A stretch of DNA of 64,000 nt from Rhodococcus sp. 14-2483-1-2 (GTDB taxonomy: Bacteria; Actinomycetota; Actinomycetes; Mycobacteriales; Mycobacteriaceae). Under the pieces are notes generated by a model that worked only from the letters and a program-made list of their open reading frames with translations, did not search any database and had not been told where the DNA came from. Shown here in pieces: positions 53,089 through 62,754 of this stretch. The translations under genes and the position numbers were made by a program. Each line of letters opens with the position of its first letter. Positions within the stretch are counted from its first letter, which is position 1. The stretch lies in NCBI RefSeq assembly GCF_002259405.1, contig NZ_NPFW01000014.1, forward strand, positions 1-64,000, read 5' to 3'.

Positions 53089-53637
53089 ATGAACAAGGCA
53101 ACCAAGGGCGCCATAGCCGCGGGGGCGGCAGCTGTACTGCTGCTCGGCGGTTTGGGATCCTACGCTCTGTGGAGTGACACCGAAACGGTCACCGGTGGCG
53201 AGATCAACTCCGGCGAACTGAATTTCGCTCCGATTGCCGGCACGGCGAACTGGACCGAAACGTCGGTCACTCCGAATGCGCCTCTCGGAGCCGACCCGTC
53301 TGGCTTCCTCATCGTGCCGGGTGATGTCCTCGAGTACTCGACCCAGTACACCGTCAATTGGGCAGGAGACAATCTTCGCGCTTCGATCACCGCGGACTTC
53401 ACCAATGTCGCCGGCGACGCCGACCTTGCTGCCGCTCTCGACACCGAGGTGTCGGTCAACGGTGGAACGTCCCTTCCGAACGGTTCGGCCGTGGACCTAC
53501 CGTTGACCACATCGCCTCAAACCATCTCCGTCGAGGTGACCATCACTTTCGATGAAGCGACTGCGGATCTCATCGCACAGAACGAGAGCGTCGACCTCAA
53601 CGACTTCACCCTCACGCTCGACCAGGTTCGTCCCTGA
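53089..53637 (+). CDS. SipW-dependent-type exported protein (TasA/camelysin-like), substrate 1
   Basis: 182 residues. N-terminus AIAAGAAAVLLLGGLGSYALWSDTETVTGGEINSGELNF is the alternate signal seen in SipW clients, with processing expected near YALWSD. The mature part is beta-rich, with a VPGDVLEYSTQYTVNWAGDN strand like that of TasA-family fibre proteins. First gene of a six-gene plus-strand operon; likely a secreted, possibly polymerising, surface protein. Confidence 0.85.
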   Translation: MNKATKGAIAAGAAAVLLLGGLGSYALWSDTETVTGGEINSGELNFAPIAGTANWTETSVTPNAPLGADPSGFLIVPGDVLEYSTQYTVNWAGDNLRASITADFTNVAGDADLAAALDTEVSVNGGTSLPNGSAVDLPLTTSPQTISVEVTITFDEATADLIAQNESVDLNDFTLTLDQVRP

Positions 53638-53646
53638 CCGGTAGCA

Positions 53647-54207
53647 GTGACGAACAAGCACGGTCGTTATTGGGCGCTCGCAGCCGCGTCCGTCGTCGTG
53701 GTGGTCTTCGGATCAGCACAGTCGACGGGCGCGCTGTGGCGTGACGACGAGGTCGTCGGAGGCGGAACCATCAACTCCGGCACCTTGGACATCAAGGTCG
53801 GCCCGAACGGAGCAGAAGTGAACGATTACGTTCTCGCTGCGCTCGGTTCGGCCGATCTCGGACCGAACGGTTTCTCGCAGGCACCGCTGTCGATTCGAAA
53901 CTCCGGCAACGTGCCGTTCAACTTTCGGCTGCAGGGCACCACCGCGACCGGAACGGTCCCTCTGTTCCTGACTGCGACAACTGTTGTGGCCGAGGACAAT
54001 TGCCCGGCGACAGGGATGCCGACAGGGACGACGTCACTGTTGTACAGCGGAAACGCCGGAGGTGCGCAAGCTCCGGTGCCACCGGCGGCAAGGCTGTTGG
54101 CCTCAGGTGCCCGCGAAGTGTGGTGCTTTCGGCTCGCCGTCGGCGCCACTCCACCGCAGAGCGCGTCGTCGACGGTGACGTTCTCGTTCCGGGCGGACCA
54201 GACATGA
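53647..54207 (+). CDS. SipW-dependent-type exported protein, substrate 2
   Basis: 186 residues from GTG, 9 bp after substrate 1. Signal WALAAASVVVVVFGSAQSTGALW then RDDEVVGGGTINSGTLDIKVG, sharing the motif ALW-D...G.INSG.L with substrate 1. The mature domain has LSIRNSGNVPFNFRLQGT, the pattern of the TasA/camelysin beta sandwich, and two Cys likely in a disulfide. Its stop overlaps the peptidase start by 4 bp. Confidence 0.83.
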   Translation: MTNKHGRYWALAAASVVVVVFGSAQSTGALWRDDEVVGGGTINSGTLDIKVGPNGAEVNDYVLAALGSADLGPNGFSQAPLSIRNSGNVPFNFRLQGTTATGTVPLFLTATTVVAEDNCPATGMPTGTTSLLYSGNAGGAQAPVPPAARLLASGAREVWCFRLAVGATPPQSASSTVTFSFRADQT

Positions 54208-54803
54208 ATGCCGACGACGACACGGAAGCGATCGAAACCGTGACTGACATGTCCGAGGAGAACCGGACCGGTGTCTGGTGGTGGGTGAGCCGGATCGCGT
54301 CGTACACGCTGCTGGCAGCGATGTTGTTCGTTCTCGGGGTGACCGTCGTGATTCCGAAAGTCACCGGTTCGACGCCGTACACGATTCTCACCAGCTCGAT
54401 GAAGCCGACGTACCCACCGGGAAGTCTGGTTGTCGTCAAGCCGGCAGCCGCGGACGAGCTCGAAGTCGGAACTGCGATCACCTATCAAATCCGATCGGGT
54501 GAGCCCGAAGTGGTGACTCACCGCATCGTGGCGACCAGGCAGAGCGGACGAGGTATCACCACCTATGTCACTCGCGGGGACAACAACGGGTCCGACGACG
54601 AGAACCCGGTGCAGATCGGACAGATTCGCGGAAAAGTCTGGTACTCGGTGCCGTACATGGGCTACGTCAACAACTGGCTCAACGGTGAACAACGCAAGAT
54701 CACGGTCGCGGTGATCGTGATCGGCCTGTTCGGTTACGCACTGGTGATGTTCGTCGGTGCCGGTATCGATCGCCACCGGAGCCGAAGGGAGGAGTCGCCT
54801 TGA
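54204..54803 (+). CDS. sipW: SipW-type signal peptidase I (S26B, ER type)
   Basis: 199 residues. Helix at about 30-52, then the catalytic Ser65 in ILTSSMKPTYPPGS, a His in place of the usual Lys at residue 106 (VVTHRIVA), and the box VTRGDNNGSDDENPV. A second helix ends the protein. Ser-His peptidases of this kind (Bacillus SipW, ER SPC) process alternate signals like those of the flanking genes. Coupled by ATGA overlap on both sides. Confidence 0.92.
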   Translation: MNADDDTEAIETVTDMSEENRTGVWWWVSRIASYTLLAAMLFVLGVTVVIPKVTGSTPYTILTSSMKPTYPPGSLVVVKPAAADELEVGTAITYQIRSGEPEVVTHRIVATRQSGRGITTYVTRGDNNGSDDENPVQIGQIRGKVWYSVPYMGYVNNWLNGEQRKITVAVIVIGLFGYALVMFVGAGIDRHRSRREESP

Positions 54804-55309
54804 GGCACAGCACTTTTGTCGCCTGTACGGCCGTCTTCGCCGGTGTCGCAGTGGTGTTGTTCCTCGGTGCCGGATCTCCCCGAGTGCACACAGTCAAGTA
54901 CAGCGACGACGGGAAGAATTGGGCGACGAGCTTTCGAAGCGCACTCTTCGACAACGATATTCGGTGGGTTCCAGGCGACTCGCGTGAATCGCGGTTCCAC
55001 GTGTTCAACGACACCGACCGGGACGGGCGTCTTCGGCTGACCTTCGACAGTGACAACCCGGCGTTCCTGCGAGCCCTGAGCGTCTCCATCGGCGGCGGCG
55101 AGCCGGTCGAATCGTGTGCGTGGATCGACCTCGAGGCCGGACAGAAGAAGCGCATCGACGCCACGATCGCGATGGCCGAAGCGGCCGGAAACGACACCCG
55201 CTCGTCCTCTGCTGCAGTCGATCTCGTTGTGCAGTGGGACAACAGTAACAGCGCCGAGTGCCCGGAATCATCGGGTGCGCGGACGGATATGGAAGGGGCG
55301 CAGCCCTGA
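54800..55309 (+). CDS. Secreted protein of the SipW operon, substrate-like
   Basis: 169 residues from a TTG that overlaps the peptidase stop (TTGA). Signal STFVACTAVFAGVAVVLFLGAGS, then a beta domain: DIRWVPGDSRESRFHVFND, GRLRLTFDSDNPAF. It has the VPGDS box of TasA-like proteins but lacks the LW-D...G signal box, so it may be anchored by its helix instead. Role inferred as a pilin-like or accessory protein. Confidence 0.72.
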   Translation: MRHSTFVACTAVFAGVAVVLFLGAGSPRVHTVKYSDDGKNWATSFRSALFDNDIRWVPGDSRESRFHVFNDTDRDGRLRLTFDSDNPAFLRALSVSIGGGEPVESCAWIDLEAGQKKRIDATIAMAEAAGNDTRSSSAAVDLVVQWDNSNSAECPESSGARTDMEGAQP

Positions 55310-55920
55310 TGTCGCGTCACAGTGACACCGCCGGTCCGAGGGCGGTTCTCCGCCGAACAGGCTCCGCGCTGATCAGCGCACGAGCTCGAGCGATCATGTC
55401 GATCGGGATCGTCCTCGGCCTCGGTGCCGTGGGAACCCTTGCCGCATGGTCGGATACGGCGACTGCGACGTCGGGCGTGTTCACCACCGGACGGCTCGAC
55501 ATCAAAGTGGGCAACCCTGCGGTCGACAACAACCCACCGGCCTTCACCACGACGCTGACCAACACTGCGATCTTTCCCGGTGACACCGTCGCTGCCGGAC
55601 TGCTGGTCTCCAACGCGGCCGGTTCCGTAGCCAACACGTACACCATCTCCGTGGTGGCCAGTAACGCTGCGCTGGGGAACCTGCTGAATTCGTCGGTGCA
55701 CACCGGTGCTCCATCATCCGGCGTGGCGTGCGCAGGATCTCCCGTCAGCACGGTCACCGGCCTCGGAACCTCGAAGCCGTTCCCCGCTCTGAATCGTCCG
55801 CTCGCCGTCAACGGCAGCGACCAACTGTGCATCAGCGTGACGATGCCGACCGGGACGGCTCAGCCGAACCCCGCCGCGACCGGCACCATCACCTACACCA
55901 TCACCGCGACGTCGGCGTAG
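55309..55920 (+). CDS. SipW-dependent-type exported protein, substrate 3
   Basis: 203 residues; ATG shares its A with the previous stop codon (TGATG). Signal SIGIVLGLGAVGTLAAWSDTATATSGVFTTGRLDIKVG shows the AWSD...G.F.TG.L box. The mature part is Thr/Ser/Asn-rich beta domain with FPGDTVAAGLLVSNAAG, akin to substrate 2. Followed 3 bp later by the fusion peptidase. Confidence 0.83.
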   Translation: MSRHSDTAGPRAVLRRTGSALISARARAIMSIGIVLGLGAVGTLAAWSDTATATSGVFTTGRLDIKVGNPAVDNNPPAFTTTLTNTAIFPGDTVAAGLLVSNAAGSVANTYTISVVASNAALGNLLNSSVHTGAPSSGVACAGSPVSTVTGLGTSKPFPALNRPLAVNGSDQLCISVTMPTGTAQPNPAATGTITYTITATSA

Positions 55921-55923
55921 ATC

Positions 55924-57585
55924 ATGTCCGCTACCCACTCCGCCTCCGCTACCCGCGTCCGATCTCGCTCGCGTCTGCTTCGCGAAATTGCTCTGACCGT
56001 CGGCGCTGTCGCCGGTGTGATCTGCGTGATGTTTGCGCTCGCAGCCGTGTTCTTCGGTATCACTCCCTTGATCTTTCGTTCCGGGTCCATGGCCCCGGCC
56101 ATCGACACCGGCGCTCTGGCGTTGAGCAAGACGACTCCGGTCGGGGACATCGAGATCGGTGACATCGTCAAGGTCACCAATGCGTCGGGAACGGGAATCA
56201 CCCACCGCGTGGTCGAGATCGGGGCAGTCGGAACCGATAGCGCGCAGCTGTTCCTTCAGGGTGATGCGAACGCCGAGCCCGATGCCGAGAGCTACGTGGT
56301 GTCCGAGGCCGATCGTGTGTTCTTCAGCGTCGGGAAACTCGGTTACGCGGTCACCTGGCTCAGTGGTCCTGTCGCTGTATTCATCGGCGGCATCGCCGTC
56401 GGCGCACTTCTCATGACCGCGTTCGGATTTCGCAGGTCCGCTGTGGAGTCCCTTGCGCAGCCCGACGACGACGATCGACTGCAGGAACCGCCGAGTGGGC
56501 GGCACAGCGCCCAAGGGCGCGGGACGCCCACCCTCGGTGTGGTGCTCGCGTTGGCTGCCATCTCGGCCGTGGGCATCAGTGCCTCGAACACTCCGACAAC
56601 CCTTGCTGCGGGACAAGATACGGCAACGGCCCTCAGTGGCACCATCACCACGGCCTTGCCGATTCCAGCACCGCTTTCACTGACTTGTACGAATGCCGAG
56701 CGGGGGCTTCTCGGTGCTATTCGCTTCGTGAATCTCACCTTCCCATCGCGGGGGGCGCAGTACACCTACCAGTTGACATTGAAGAAGGCCGGTGAGAACG
56801 ACCGTGAGTTCGCGGTAGCCGGGACCGCTGCTACCGGGGTAGTCATAACTCAAGCAGTGGAAAACGGAGCCCTCCTGGAATTGCTGCCGCTACCCCTGGC
56901 TCCGGTGCTCGACGGCGTCTACACCGCATCGATCCGAACCAAATCGGGCACCAGATTTTCAGAGCCGAGTCCCACCGTGAACATAACCATGAGCAACGGT
57001 CTACTTCTCGGCCTGGCTGCCAGTGCTCGTTGCGGAGGCACCGCCGCTGCCGCTCGCAGCGCTCCGAGAGCGATCGTTCCTGGAACCACAACTCAGGCCC
57101 CCACGATGACGTCGCCGATTGTTCCGGAGTCGACACTCGCACCGGTCCCGACCACAACGGATCCCGCGCGCACCGATGAGTCCCCGGTTCCGCCGCCGGT
57201 CGAGGTTCCGGCGACGACTGTTCCTCCTGCAACGACAACAACGACTGTCCCACCGACCACCACGACCATCCCGCCGGCTCCCGCGGTTCTGTTCGCCCCG
57301 GTGACTTCCCCGTCGGGTGCGTCGACTGCCCGGGTCGTCGACAGCGACGGCGGTCCTACTCTGCAGATCGCCGACGCCACCGGAGCAGTCCAGTACAGCG
57401 GTCCCGCCACGTCCAGTGATGCATACGGCTACGGCGTGAACTGGTCGGCGGGGGATCAGCTGTGGTTGCTCGGGCCCGATCAGCTCGTTCGTCTCGACAG
57501 CGCCGGCGGTTCGTGGTCGCGGTCGGTGATCGATCCGGCGGCCACCGATCGAATTCCGGCAGACATTCTCGCGCTCCTGAATTAG
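55924..57585 (+). CDS. SipW-type signal peptidase fused to a secreted substrate-like domain
   Basis: 553 residues. Residues 1-165 are a second S26B peptidase: helix, FRSGSMAPAID with Ser55, ITHRVVEI with His94, LQGDANAEPDAESYVV, second helix. After a charged linker, residues 202-225 form a third hydrophobic segment (TLGVVLALAAISAVGISAS) that resembles the substrate signals, then a beta domain with Cys pairs, a Thr/Pro linker (TTTTTVPPTTTTIPP) and a final small domain. Thus enzyme and exported domain are one chain, possibly self-cleaving. Confidence 0.85.
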   Translation: MSATHSASATRVRSRSRLLREIALTVGAVAGVICVMFALAAVFFGITPLIFRSGSMAPAIDTGALALSKTTPVGDIEIGDIVKVTNASGTGITHRVVEIGAVGTDSAQLFLQGDANAEPDAESYVVSEADRVFFSVGKLGYAVTWLSGPVAVFIGGIAVGALLMTAFGFRRSAVESLAQPDDDDRLQEPPSGRHSAQGRGTPTLGVVLALAAISAVGISASNTPTTLAAGQDTATALSGTITTALPIPAPLSLTCTNAERGLLGAIRFVNLTFPSRGAQYTYQLTLKKAGENDREFAVAGTAATGVVITQAVENGALLELLPLPLAPVLDGVYTASIRTKSGTRFSEPSPTVNITMSNGLLLGLAASARCGGTAAAARSAPRAIVPGTTTQAPTMTSPIVPESTLAPVPTTTDPARTDESPVPPPVEVPATTVPPATTTTTVPPTTTTIPPAPAVLFAPVTSPSGASTARVVDSDGGPTLQIADATGAVQYSGPATSSDAYGYGVNWSAGDQLWLLGPDQLVRLDSAGGSWSRSVIDPAATDRIPADILALLN

Positions 57586-57673
57586 CTCTTTCACATATAT
57601 GTCGAAATTGGAGGGCGCCGCTGGTCGTCGGCGTGGATAATTGCGACCAGGTTGGGCGACGAAAGGTCGGGCG

Positions 57674-58114
57674 ATGACTGAAAATTACAACGGATTGGAA
57701 GTTTTCAGCTACCAATTCGATCGCTTCGCATACGAACATCCTTGGATCGGCGCTCAGGCCGGTGAATTCATGCTCGGTCCCGAGGGCGGGGGAATGCTCG
57801 AATTCACGCATGCCACCGTGTTCGCTCTTCCCGAAGGCGGCGCGCACGAAGTGCACGGTCCGATCCTCGACTGGTACCTCGGTCACGGGGGACCGTATGG
57901 CGCACTTGGGTATCCGATCAGCAACGAGCGCCCGACGCCCACCGGATCGGGTCGGTACAACCTCTTTCAACGCGGCGCTATCGGGTGGCTGCCGGATGTG
58001 GGTGCATTCACGATCGGCGGTCGTTCGGAGGAATCCGATGTGAGCCCAGGACCGGAAGCTGTATTGGTGTCAGCGGTCGATGCTCCTATCGCGCCTCTCG
58101 GCATATCTGCCTGA
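57674..58114 (+). CDS. LGFP-repeat protein
   Basis: 146 residues; GAAAGGTCGGGCG before the ATG. At least one LGFP unit is clear: GPYGALGYPISNERPTPTG and FQRGAIGWLPDVGAF, with a poorer one earlier (HPWIGAQAGEFMLGPEGGG). LGFP repeats occur in mycolate-layer surface proteins of Corynebacteriales. No signal peptide is visible here, which is unusual. It lies 89 bp after the SipW operon and may belong to it. Confidence 0.75.
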   Translation: MTENYNGLEVFSYQFDRFAYEHPWIGAQAGEFMLGPEGGGMLEFTHATVFALPEGGAHEVHGPILDWYLGHGGPYGALGYPISNERPTPTGSGRYNLFQRGAIGWLPDVGAFTIGGRSEESDVSPGPEAVLVSAVDAPIAPLGISA

Positions 58115-58182
58115 AATCCGGACTCACTCCCTGTTTCGGGAGGTTTATTCGGACGAGCAGTTTCGATCAATTGTGCGTCAAT

Positions 58183-58707
58183 TCAGAACAAAGTCGGCTC
58201 GTCGAATCCCGGGACTCCCTCGATACCGAGTATTTTTTGTTTGGTATTCGTACCACCCGGTGCCGAGAAGCCGCCGACTTCCGTGCCTGCGCCGAGCACT
58301 CGATGGCACGGAACGATGATCGGCACGGGGTTACGTCCAAGCGCCCCGCCTACGGCCTGGGCCGCACCGGGGTGGCCGAGTCTGCGGGCGATGTCGCCGT
58401 ACGTGAGAGTCGAGCCCCGGGGAATCCCGCTACACACGGTGTAGACCGAGGCATCGAACTCCGAGACGTCCAGGACCAGGGGAATTGTGCTCATGTCGAC
58501 AGTCCGTCCGTCGAGCATGGCGACGATTCGCTCGGTCGCGTCGGCCGCGAGCGCGTCGAGAGGCCCCCTCGTCGCACCGAAGCCGCCCAGGTAGTCCAAC
58601 ATCGCCTCGGCCGACGGCTCGGGCAGGGCGACGGCGACCACTCCGTCGTCGGTCCACGCGATGCCGCACAGGCCGATGGCGGTGTCGAAGACAGTGCTGG
58701 TCGGCAT
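58183..58707 (-). CDS. ogt: Methylated-DNA-[protein]-cysteine methyltransferase
   Basis: 174 residues. Active-site motif IIVPCHRVLGAG, with GIPRGSTLTYGDIARRLGHP and AVGGALGRNPVP forming the DNA-binding and Asn hinge parts. Removes alkyl groups from O6-guanine. Start chosen at ATG 58707; ribosome site is weak. No adjacent adaptive-response gene. Confidence 0.93.
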   Translation of the reverse strand: MPTSTVFDTAIGLCGIAWTDDGVVAVALPEPSAEAMLDYLGGFGATRGPLDALAADATERIVAMLDGRTVDMSTIPLVLDVSEFDASVYTVCSGIPRGSTLTYGDIARRLGHPGAAQAVGGALGRNPVPIIVPCHRVLGAGTEVGGFSAPGGTNTKQKILGIEGVPGFDEPTLF

Positions 58708-58798
58708 CGGTCCAGTATCCACCTGACCCCAGTCGGCAGTCCAGTGGAAAGCGCAATGGACTTGAAAGTTGAAGACCAGTGGGCGAATACTGGTGAGC

Positions 58799-60280
58799 AT
58801 GGCTTCGAGAGTCCTCAATGCAACGTCACTGGCCCGCGATCTCGGCAGCTGGCGCGGCGACGCGTCCTCGGATGGATCCGGTAGGCGCAAGGCGTCGCGT
58901 CCTACGTATCGCGCGTTGGCCGATGGCGTCCGACTGCTGATTCACGACGGCCGCATTCCGCTCGGTGTCGGGCTGCCCAGTGAGCGTGATCTGTCGGCGG
59001 CTCTCGATCTCAGTCGTACCACCATCACGTCCTCGTACTCGGTGCTACGAGACGAGGGCTATCTGATCAGCAAGCAGGGATCGCGCAGCACCGTCGCCCT
59101 CCCTGCTGCACCCACCCCCAACGGAATGTTGATTCAGTCGACATCGCCCTCGGGTCCGGTCGTGGACATGTCTCACGCAGCGATGGCAGCGGCGGACGGC
59201 ACTATGACCGCGGCGTACGAATCTGCGCTGCAGGCACTTCCGACGTATCTACCGACGCACGGTATGGAGCCCATCGGTCTGGCGGTGCTGCGGGAGGCCA
59301 TCGCGCAACGCTTCGTCGAGCGTGGCCTGCCGACGACCGCCGATCAGATCATGGTGACTTCCGGTGCACAGCAGGCAGTTCGGCTACTGCTGGGCACACT
59401 GACCTCGCCCGGTGACCGGGTGCTGATCGATCACCCCACCTACCCCAACGCACTCGAAGCCATCCGGCGGGTGGGTGCCCGGCCGGTGCCGGTACCCGTG
59501 CGCCCGGCCGACGGCGACTGGGATCTCGACGGGATCCGCAGCGCCGCACGGCAAACGGCCGCCAAGGTCGCGTATCTGATTCCGGACTTCCACAACCCCA
59601 CCGGGCAGGTGCTGGGTGCCGAGGGCCGGGCCGAGCTCGCACGCATCACCCGCGACACCCGGATGACGCTCATCGTCGACGAAACCATGGTGGACCTGTG
59701 GCTCGACGCCCCTCCGCCACCGCCGGTCGCGTCGTTCGGGCGGGTCTCGGGGTCCGACATCGTCACGATCGGCTCGGCATCCAAATCGTTCTGGGGCGGC
59801 CTGCGCATCGGATGGATCAGGGCGCATCCGTCGCTCGTCTCGCAGCTGGCAGGCTCGCGGGCAGCGCACGACCTCGGCACCTCGATCATGGATCAGCTGG
59901 CGTCGTCGTTCCTGCTGCAGGACGCGGAACCGGCGCTCGAGCTCCGTCGATCGCAGCTACGTGAGCGTCGTGAGGTGCTCGAAGACGCTCTGGCAGAACA
60001 TCTTCCGGACTGGCGCTACCGCCGCTCCGAGGGCGGCATGTCGCTGTGGTTGCAGCTGCCCGCACCGGTGTCGAGTGCGCTGGCCGCCACCGCGCCTGCA
60101 TTCGGGGCAGTGCTGGCGGCAGGCCCGCGATTCGGCGTCGAGGGTGCGTTCGAGCGCTACCTCAGGTTGCCGTACACCCGTGAGCCGCAAGAGCTTCGGG
60201 CCGCGGTGATGGCCACGGCTGCGGCGTATCGCGCACTCGCTCCCAGCGCCGAATCGGAACAGCCGGCCCTGGTGTTCTGA
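58799..60280 (+). CDS. MocR-type GntR / aminotransferase-like regulator (YczR-like)
   Basis: 493 residues from ATG 58799 (an upstream in-frame ATG at 58769 is less likely). Wing-helix GntR domain at about 35-105 (RLLIHDGRIPLGVGLPSERDLSAAL, LSRTTITSSYSVLRDEG) followed by a class I aminotransferase fold: LPTHGMEPIGLAVLREAI, PDFHNPTGQVL and the PLP lysine in IGSASKSFWGGLRIGW. YczR proteins usually control a neighbouring YczE membrane protein, which is not seen here. Confidence 0.9.
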   Translation: MASRVLNATSLARDLGSWRGDASSDGSGRRKASRPTYRALADGVRLLIHDGRIPLGVGLPSERDLSAALDLSRTTITSSYSVLRDEGYLISKQGSRSTVALPAAPTPNGMLIQSTSPSGPVVDMSHAAMAAADGTMTAAYESALQALPTYLPTHGMEPIGLAVLREAIAQRFVERGLPTTADQIMVTSGAQQAVRLLLGTLTSPGDRVLIDHPTYPNALEAIRRVGARPVPVPVRPADGDWDLDGIRSAARQTAAKVAYLIPDFHNPTGQVLGAEGRAELARITRDTRMTLIVDETMVDLWLDAPPPPPVASFGRVSGSDIVTIGSASKSFWGGLRIGWIRAHPSLVSQLAGSRAAHDLGTSIMDQLASSFLLQDAEPALELRRSQLRERREVLEDALAEHLPDWRYRRSEGGMSLWLQLPAPVSSALAATAPAFGAVLAAGPRFGVEGAFERYLRLPYTREPQELRAAVMATAAAYRALAPSAESEQPALVF

Positions 60281-60361
60281 GCGGGTGTGTTCTGACCGCG
60301 AACTCGAAGTTATGGACGGAAATCAGCCGAGAAGCGTCCACAGCTTCGAGTTCGGCACACG

Positions 60362-61438
60362 TCAGCTCCAGACCGACGCGATGTCGGTTGCCGTGGCGGG
60401 CGGTGGCGTCGGGACTCCGTTCTCGGTGCGGGAGAACCGCGGTGCCGGGCGGTGCTGGGTGACTCCACCGATGTCGATGAGGGAGTCGCGATCCTTCATG
60501 TGCGGGTGGTTCGGGGCTTCGGCAAAGGTGAGGACCGGCGATACGCAGGCGTCGGTGCCGTCGAAGATCGCGGCCCATTCGTCGCGGGTCTTGGACAGGA
60601 ATGTCGCGGTGAACTTCTCGCGCAGCTCGGGCCAGCGCGACTTGTCCATCTGCGGCGGCAGGTCCGCATCGGCGAGGCCCAATCCGGTGAGCAGCTGAGC
60701 GTAGAACTGGGGCTCGAGCGAGCCGACGGCCATGTACTGGCCGTCGGAGGTCTCGTAGGTGTCGTAGAAGGGCGCGCCGGTGTCGAGCAGGTTGGTGCCG
60801 CGGTCGTCGCTCCAGGCTCCGACGCCACGCCAGGACCAGATCATGTGCGAGAGCGCAGCGGTGCCGTCGACCATGGCCGCGTCGACCACCTGGCCCTGCC
60901 CGGAGCTCTGGCGCTCGTAGAGCGCAGCCATGATGCCGAAGACGAGGAACATCGAGCCGCCGCCGAAATCGCCGACCATGTTCAGGGGCGGCACGGGCCG
61001 CTCGCCCTCGCGGCCGATGGCATTCAGGACACCGGTGACGGAGATGTAGTTGATGTCGTGGCCTGCGGTCTGCGCCCATGGACCTTCCTGGCCCCAGCCG
61101 GTCATGCGGCCGTAGACGAGGCGCGGGTTGCGGGCGAGAGCGTCGTCGGGTCCGAGGCCGAGGCGTTCGGTGACGCCGGGGCGGAACCCTTCGATCAGCA
61201 CGTCGGCGCGCTCGATCAGGCCGAGGACCTTCTCGATGTCGGCCGGATCCTTGAGGTTCGCCTCGACGATGGTGCGGCTGCGTAGCTGGTGGTCGTGGGG
61301 AGAGATCTGCCCGGCGCGCTGCACGCGTACGACGTCTGCGCCGAGGTCGGCCAGCAGCAGTGCGGCGTGTGGGCCGGGCCCGATTCCTGCGAGTTCGACT
61401 ACTCGGAGCCCTGCGAGTGGTCCACCAGTGTTCGACAC
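60362..61438 (-). CDS. CaiB/BaiF-type CoA enzyme, alpha-methylacyl-CoA racemase-like
   Basis: 358 residues from a GTG with GAGGCAAAT upstream, matching the usual 360 of MCR/AMACR. N-terminus [30 protein letters not shown], catalytic His in [14 protein letters not shown] and Asp in [15 protein letters not shown] as in M. tuberculosis MCR (His126, Asp156). Racemises 2-methylacyl-CoA thioesters for branched-lipid and sterol breakdown. Confidence 0.92.
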   Translation of the reverse strand: MSNTGGPLAGLRVVELAGIGPGPHAALLLADLGADVVRVQRAGQISPHDHQLRSRTIVEANLKDPADIEKVLGLIERADVLIEGFRPGVTERLGLGPDDALARNPRLVYGRMTGWGQEGPWAQTAGHDINYISVTGVLNAIGREGERPVPPLNMVGDFGGGSMFLVFGIMAALYERQSSGQGQVVDAAMVDGTAALSHMIWSWRGVGAWSDDRGTNLLDTGAPFYDTYETSDGQYMAVGSLEPQFYAQLLTGLGLADADLPPQMDKSRWPELREKFTATFLSKTRDEWAAIFDGTDACVSPVLTFAEAPNHPHMKDRDSLIDIGGVTQHRPAPRFSRTENGVPTPPPATATDIASVWS

Positions 61439-61533
61439 GTTATTTGCCTCGTTCCGACTCGTCAGCTGCGAATGTGAATGGAGACTAACTTGTACTAGGT
61501 CGTCCAACCGATCGGGGTGTGGATAATAGGGCT

Positions 61534-62730
61534 GTGACTGCCCCAGATCCCGTCCGTATCGGTACTCCGCTCACTCCCGGGGCCACCCGGGTGATGCTGC
61601 TCGGCTCGGGTGAGCTGGGCAAAGAGGTGATCATCGCGTTCCAGCGCCTCGGCGTCGAGGTGATCGCCGTCGATCGCTACGACAACGCCCCTGGCCATCA
61701 GGTGGCCCATCACGCGTTCACGATCGACATGAGCAACCCCGAAGAACTACTGGCGCTGATCGATTCGCAGCAGCCGGATTATGTGGTGCCGGAGATCGAG
61801 GCCATCGCGACCGACGCCCTGGCCGAGGTCGAAGCGCGGGGTCGGAGTGTGGTGATCCCGACGGCTCGTGCGACGCAGCTGACCATGAACCGCGAGGGCA
61901 TCAGGCGTCTCGCGGCCGAGGAGCTCGGGCTGCCGACGTCACCGTACGCGTTCGCCGACTCACTCGAAGACGTGCGAGAAGCATTGTCCACCATCGGTTT
62001 TCCCGCCGTCATCAAGCCCGTCATGTCCTCGTCGGGCAAGGGGCAGTCCGTCGTTCGCACCGAGGCCGATGTCGAGGCGGCGTGGGACTACGCACTGAAG
62101 GGTGGTCGGGTCGACCTCGGTCGCGTCATCGTCGAGGGATTCGTCGATTTCGATTACGAGATAACACTTCTCACCGTTCGGGCGACCGACGGAACGTCGT
62201 TCTGCGAGCCGATCGGACACCTGCAGGAATCCGGCGACTACATCGAATCCTGGCAACCACAGCCGATGTCCGACGCGGCCCTCGCCGGTGCGCGCGACGT
62301 TGCCGAGCGGATCACGACGGCACTCGGTGGGCGCGGGTTGTTCGGCGTCGAACTGTTCGTGCAGGGCGACAACGTCTACTTCTCCGAGGTCAGTCCTCGG
62401 CCGCACGATACGGGTCTGGTGACGCTACGGACGCAACGGTTCTCGGAGTTCGAGCTGCATGCCCGCGCCGTTCTGGGTCTGCCGATCGACACGACGCTGC
62501 TCTCGCCCGGTGCGTCGGCGGTGATCTACGGCGGCGTCGATGCGGACGGCATCCACTTCGACGGTGTCGCCGATGCGCTGGCCGTCCCCGAGACCGATCT
62601 TCGTCTGTTCGGCAAGCCGACGAGTTTCGTCCGGCGCCGGATGGGAGTTGCAGTGTCGACCGCGCCTGACATCGAGACGGCGCGGAGCCGGGCACGCGAG
62701 GCAGCAGGCAAGGTTCGTCCTGTCGTCTGA
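61534..62730 (+). CDS. purT: Formate-dependent phosphoribosylglycinamide formyltransferase (GAR transformylase 2)
   Basis: About 398 residues from GTG 61534; GTG 61519 is also in frame. ATP-grasp fold: [80 protein letters not shown] and FFEVELF-like [24 protein letters not shown]. It makes formyl-GAR from formate and ATP, bypassing PurN. No purine operon around it. Confidence 0.96.
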   Translation: MTAPDPVRIGTPLTPGATRVMLLGSGELGKEVIIAFQRLGVEVIAVDRYDNAPGHQVAHHAFTIDMSNPEELLALIDSQQPDYVVPEIEAIATDALAEVEARGRSVVIPTARATQLTMNREGIRRLAAEELGLPTSPYAFADSLEDVREALSTIGFPAVIKPVMSSSGKGQSVVRTEADVEAAWDYALKGGRVDLGRVIVEGFVDFDYEITLLTVRATDGTSFCEPIGHLQESGDYIESWQPQPMSDAALAGARDVAERITTALGGRGLFGVELFVQGDNVYFSEVSPRPHDTGLVTLRTQRFSEFELHARAVLGLPIDTTLLSPGASAVIYGGVDADGIHFDGVADALAVPETDLRLFGKPTSFVRRRMGVAVSTAPDIETARSRAREAAGKVRPVV

Positions 62731-62754
62731 CCCGACACAGGGCACACTGAGCTC

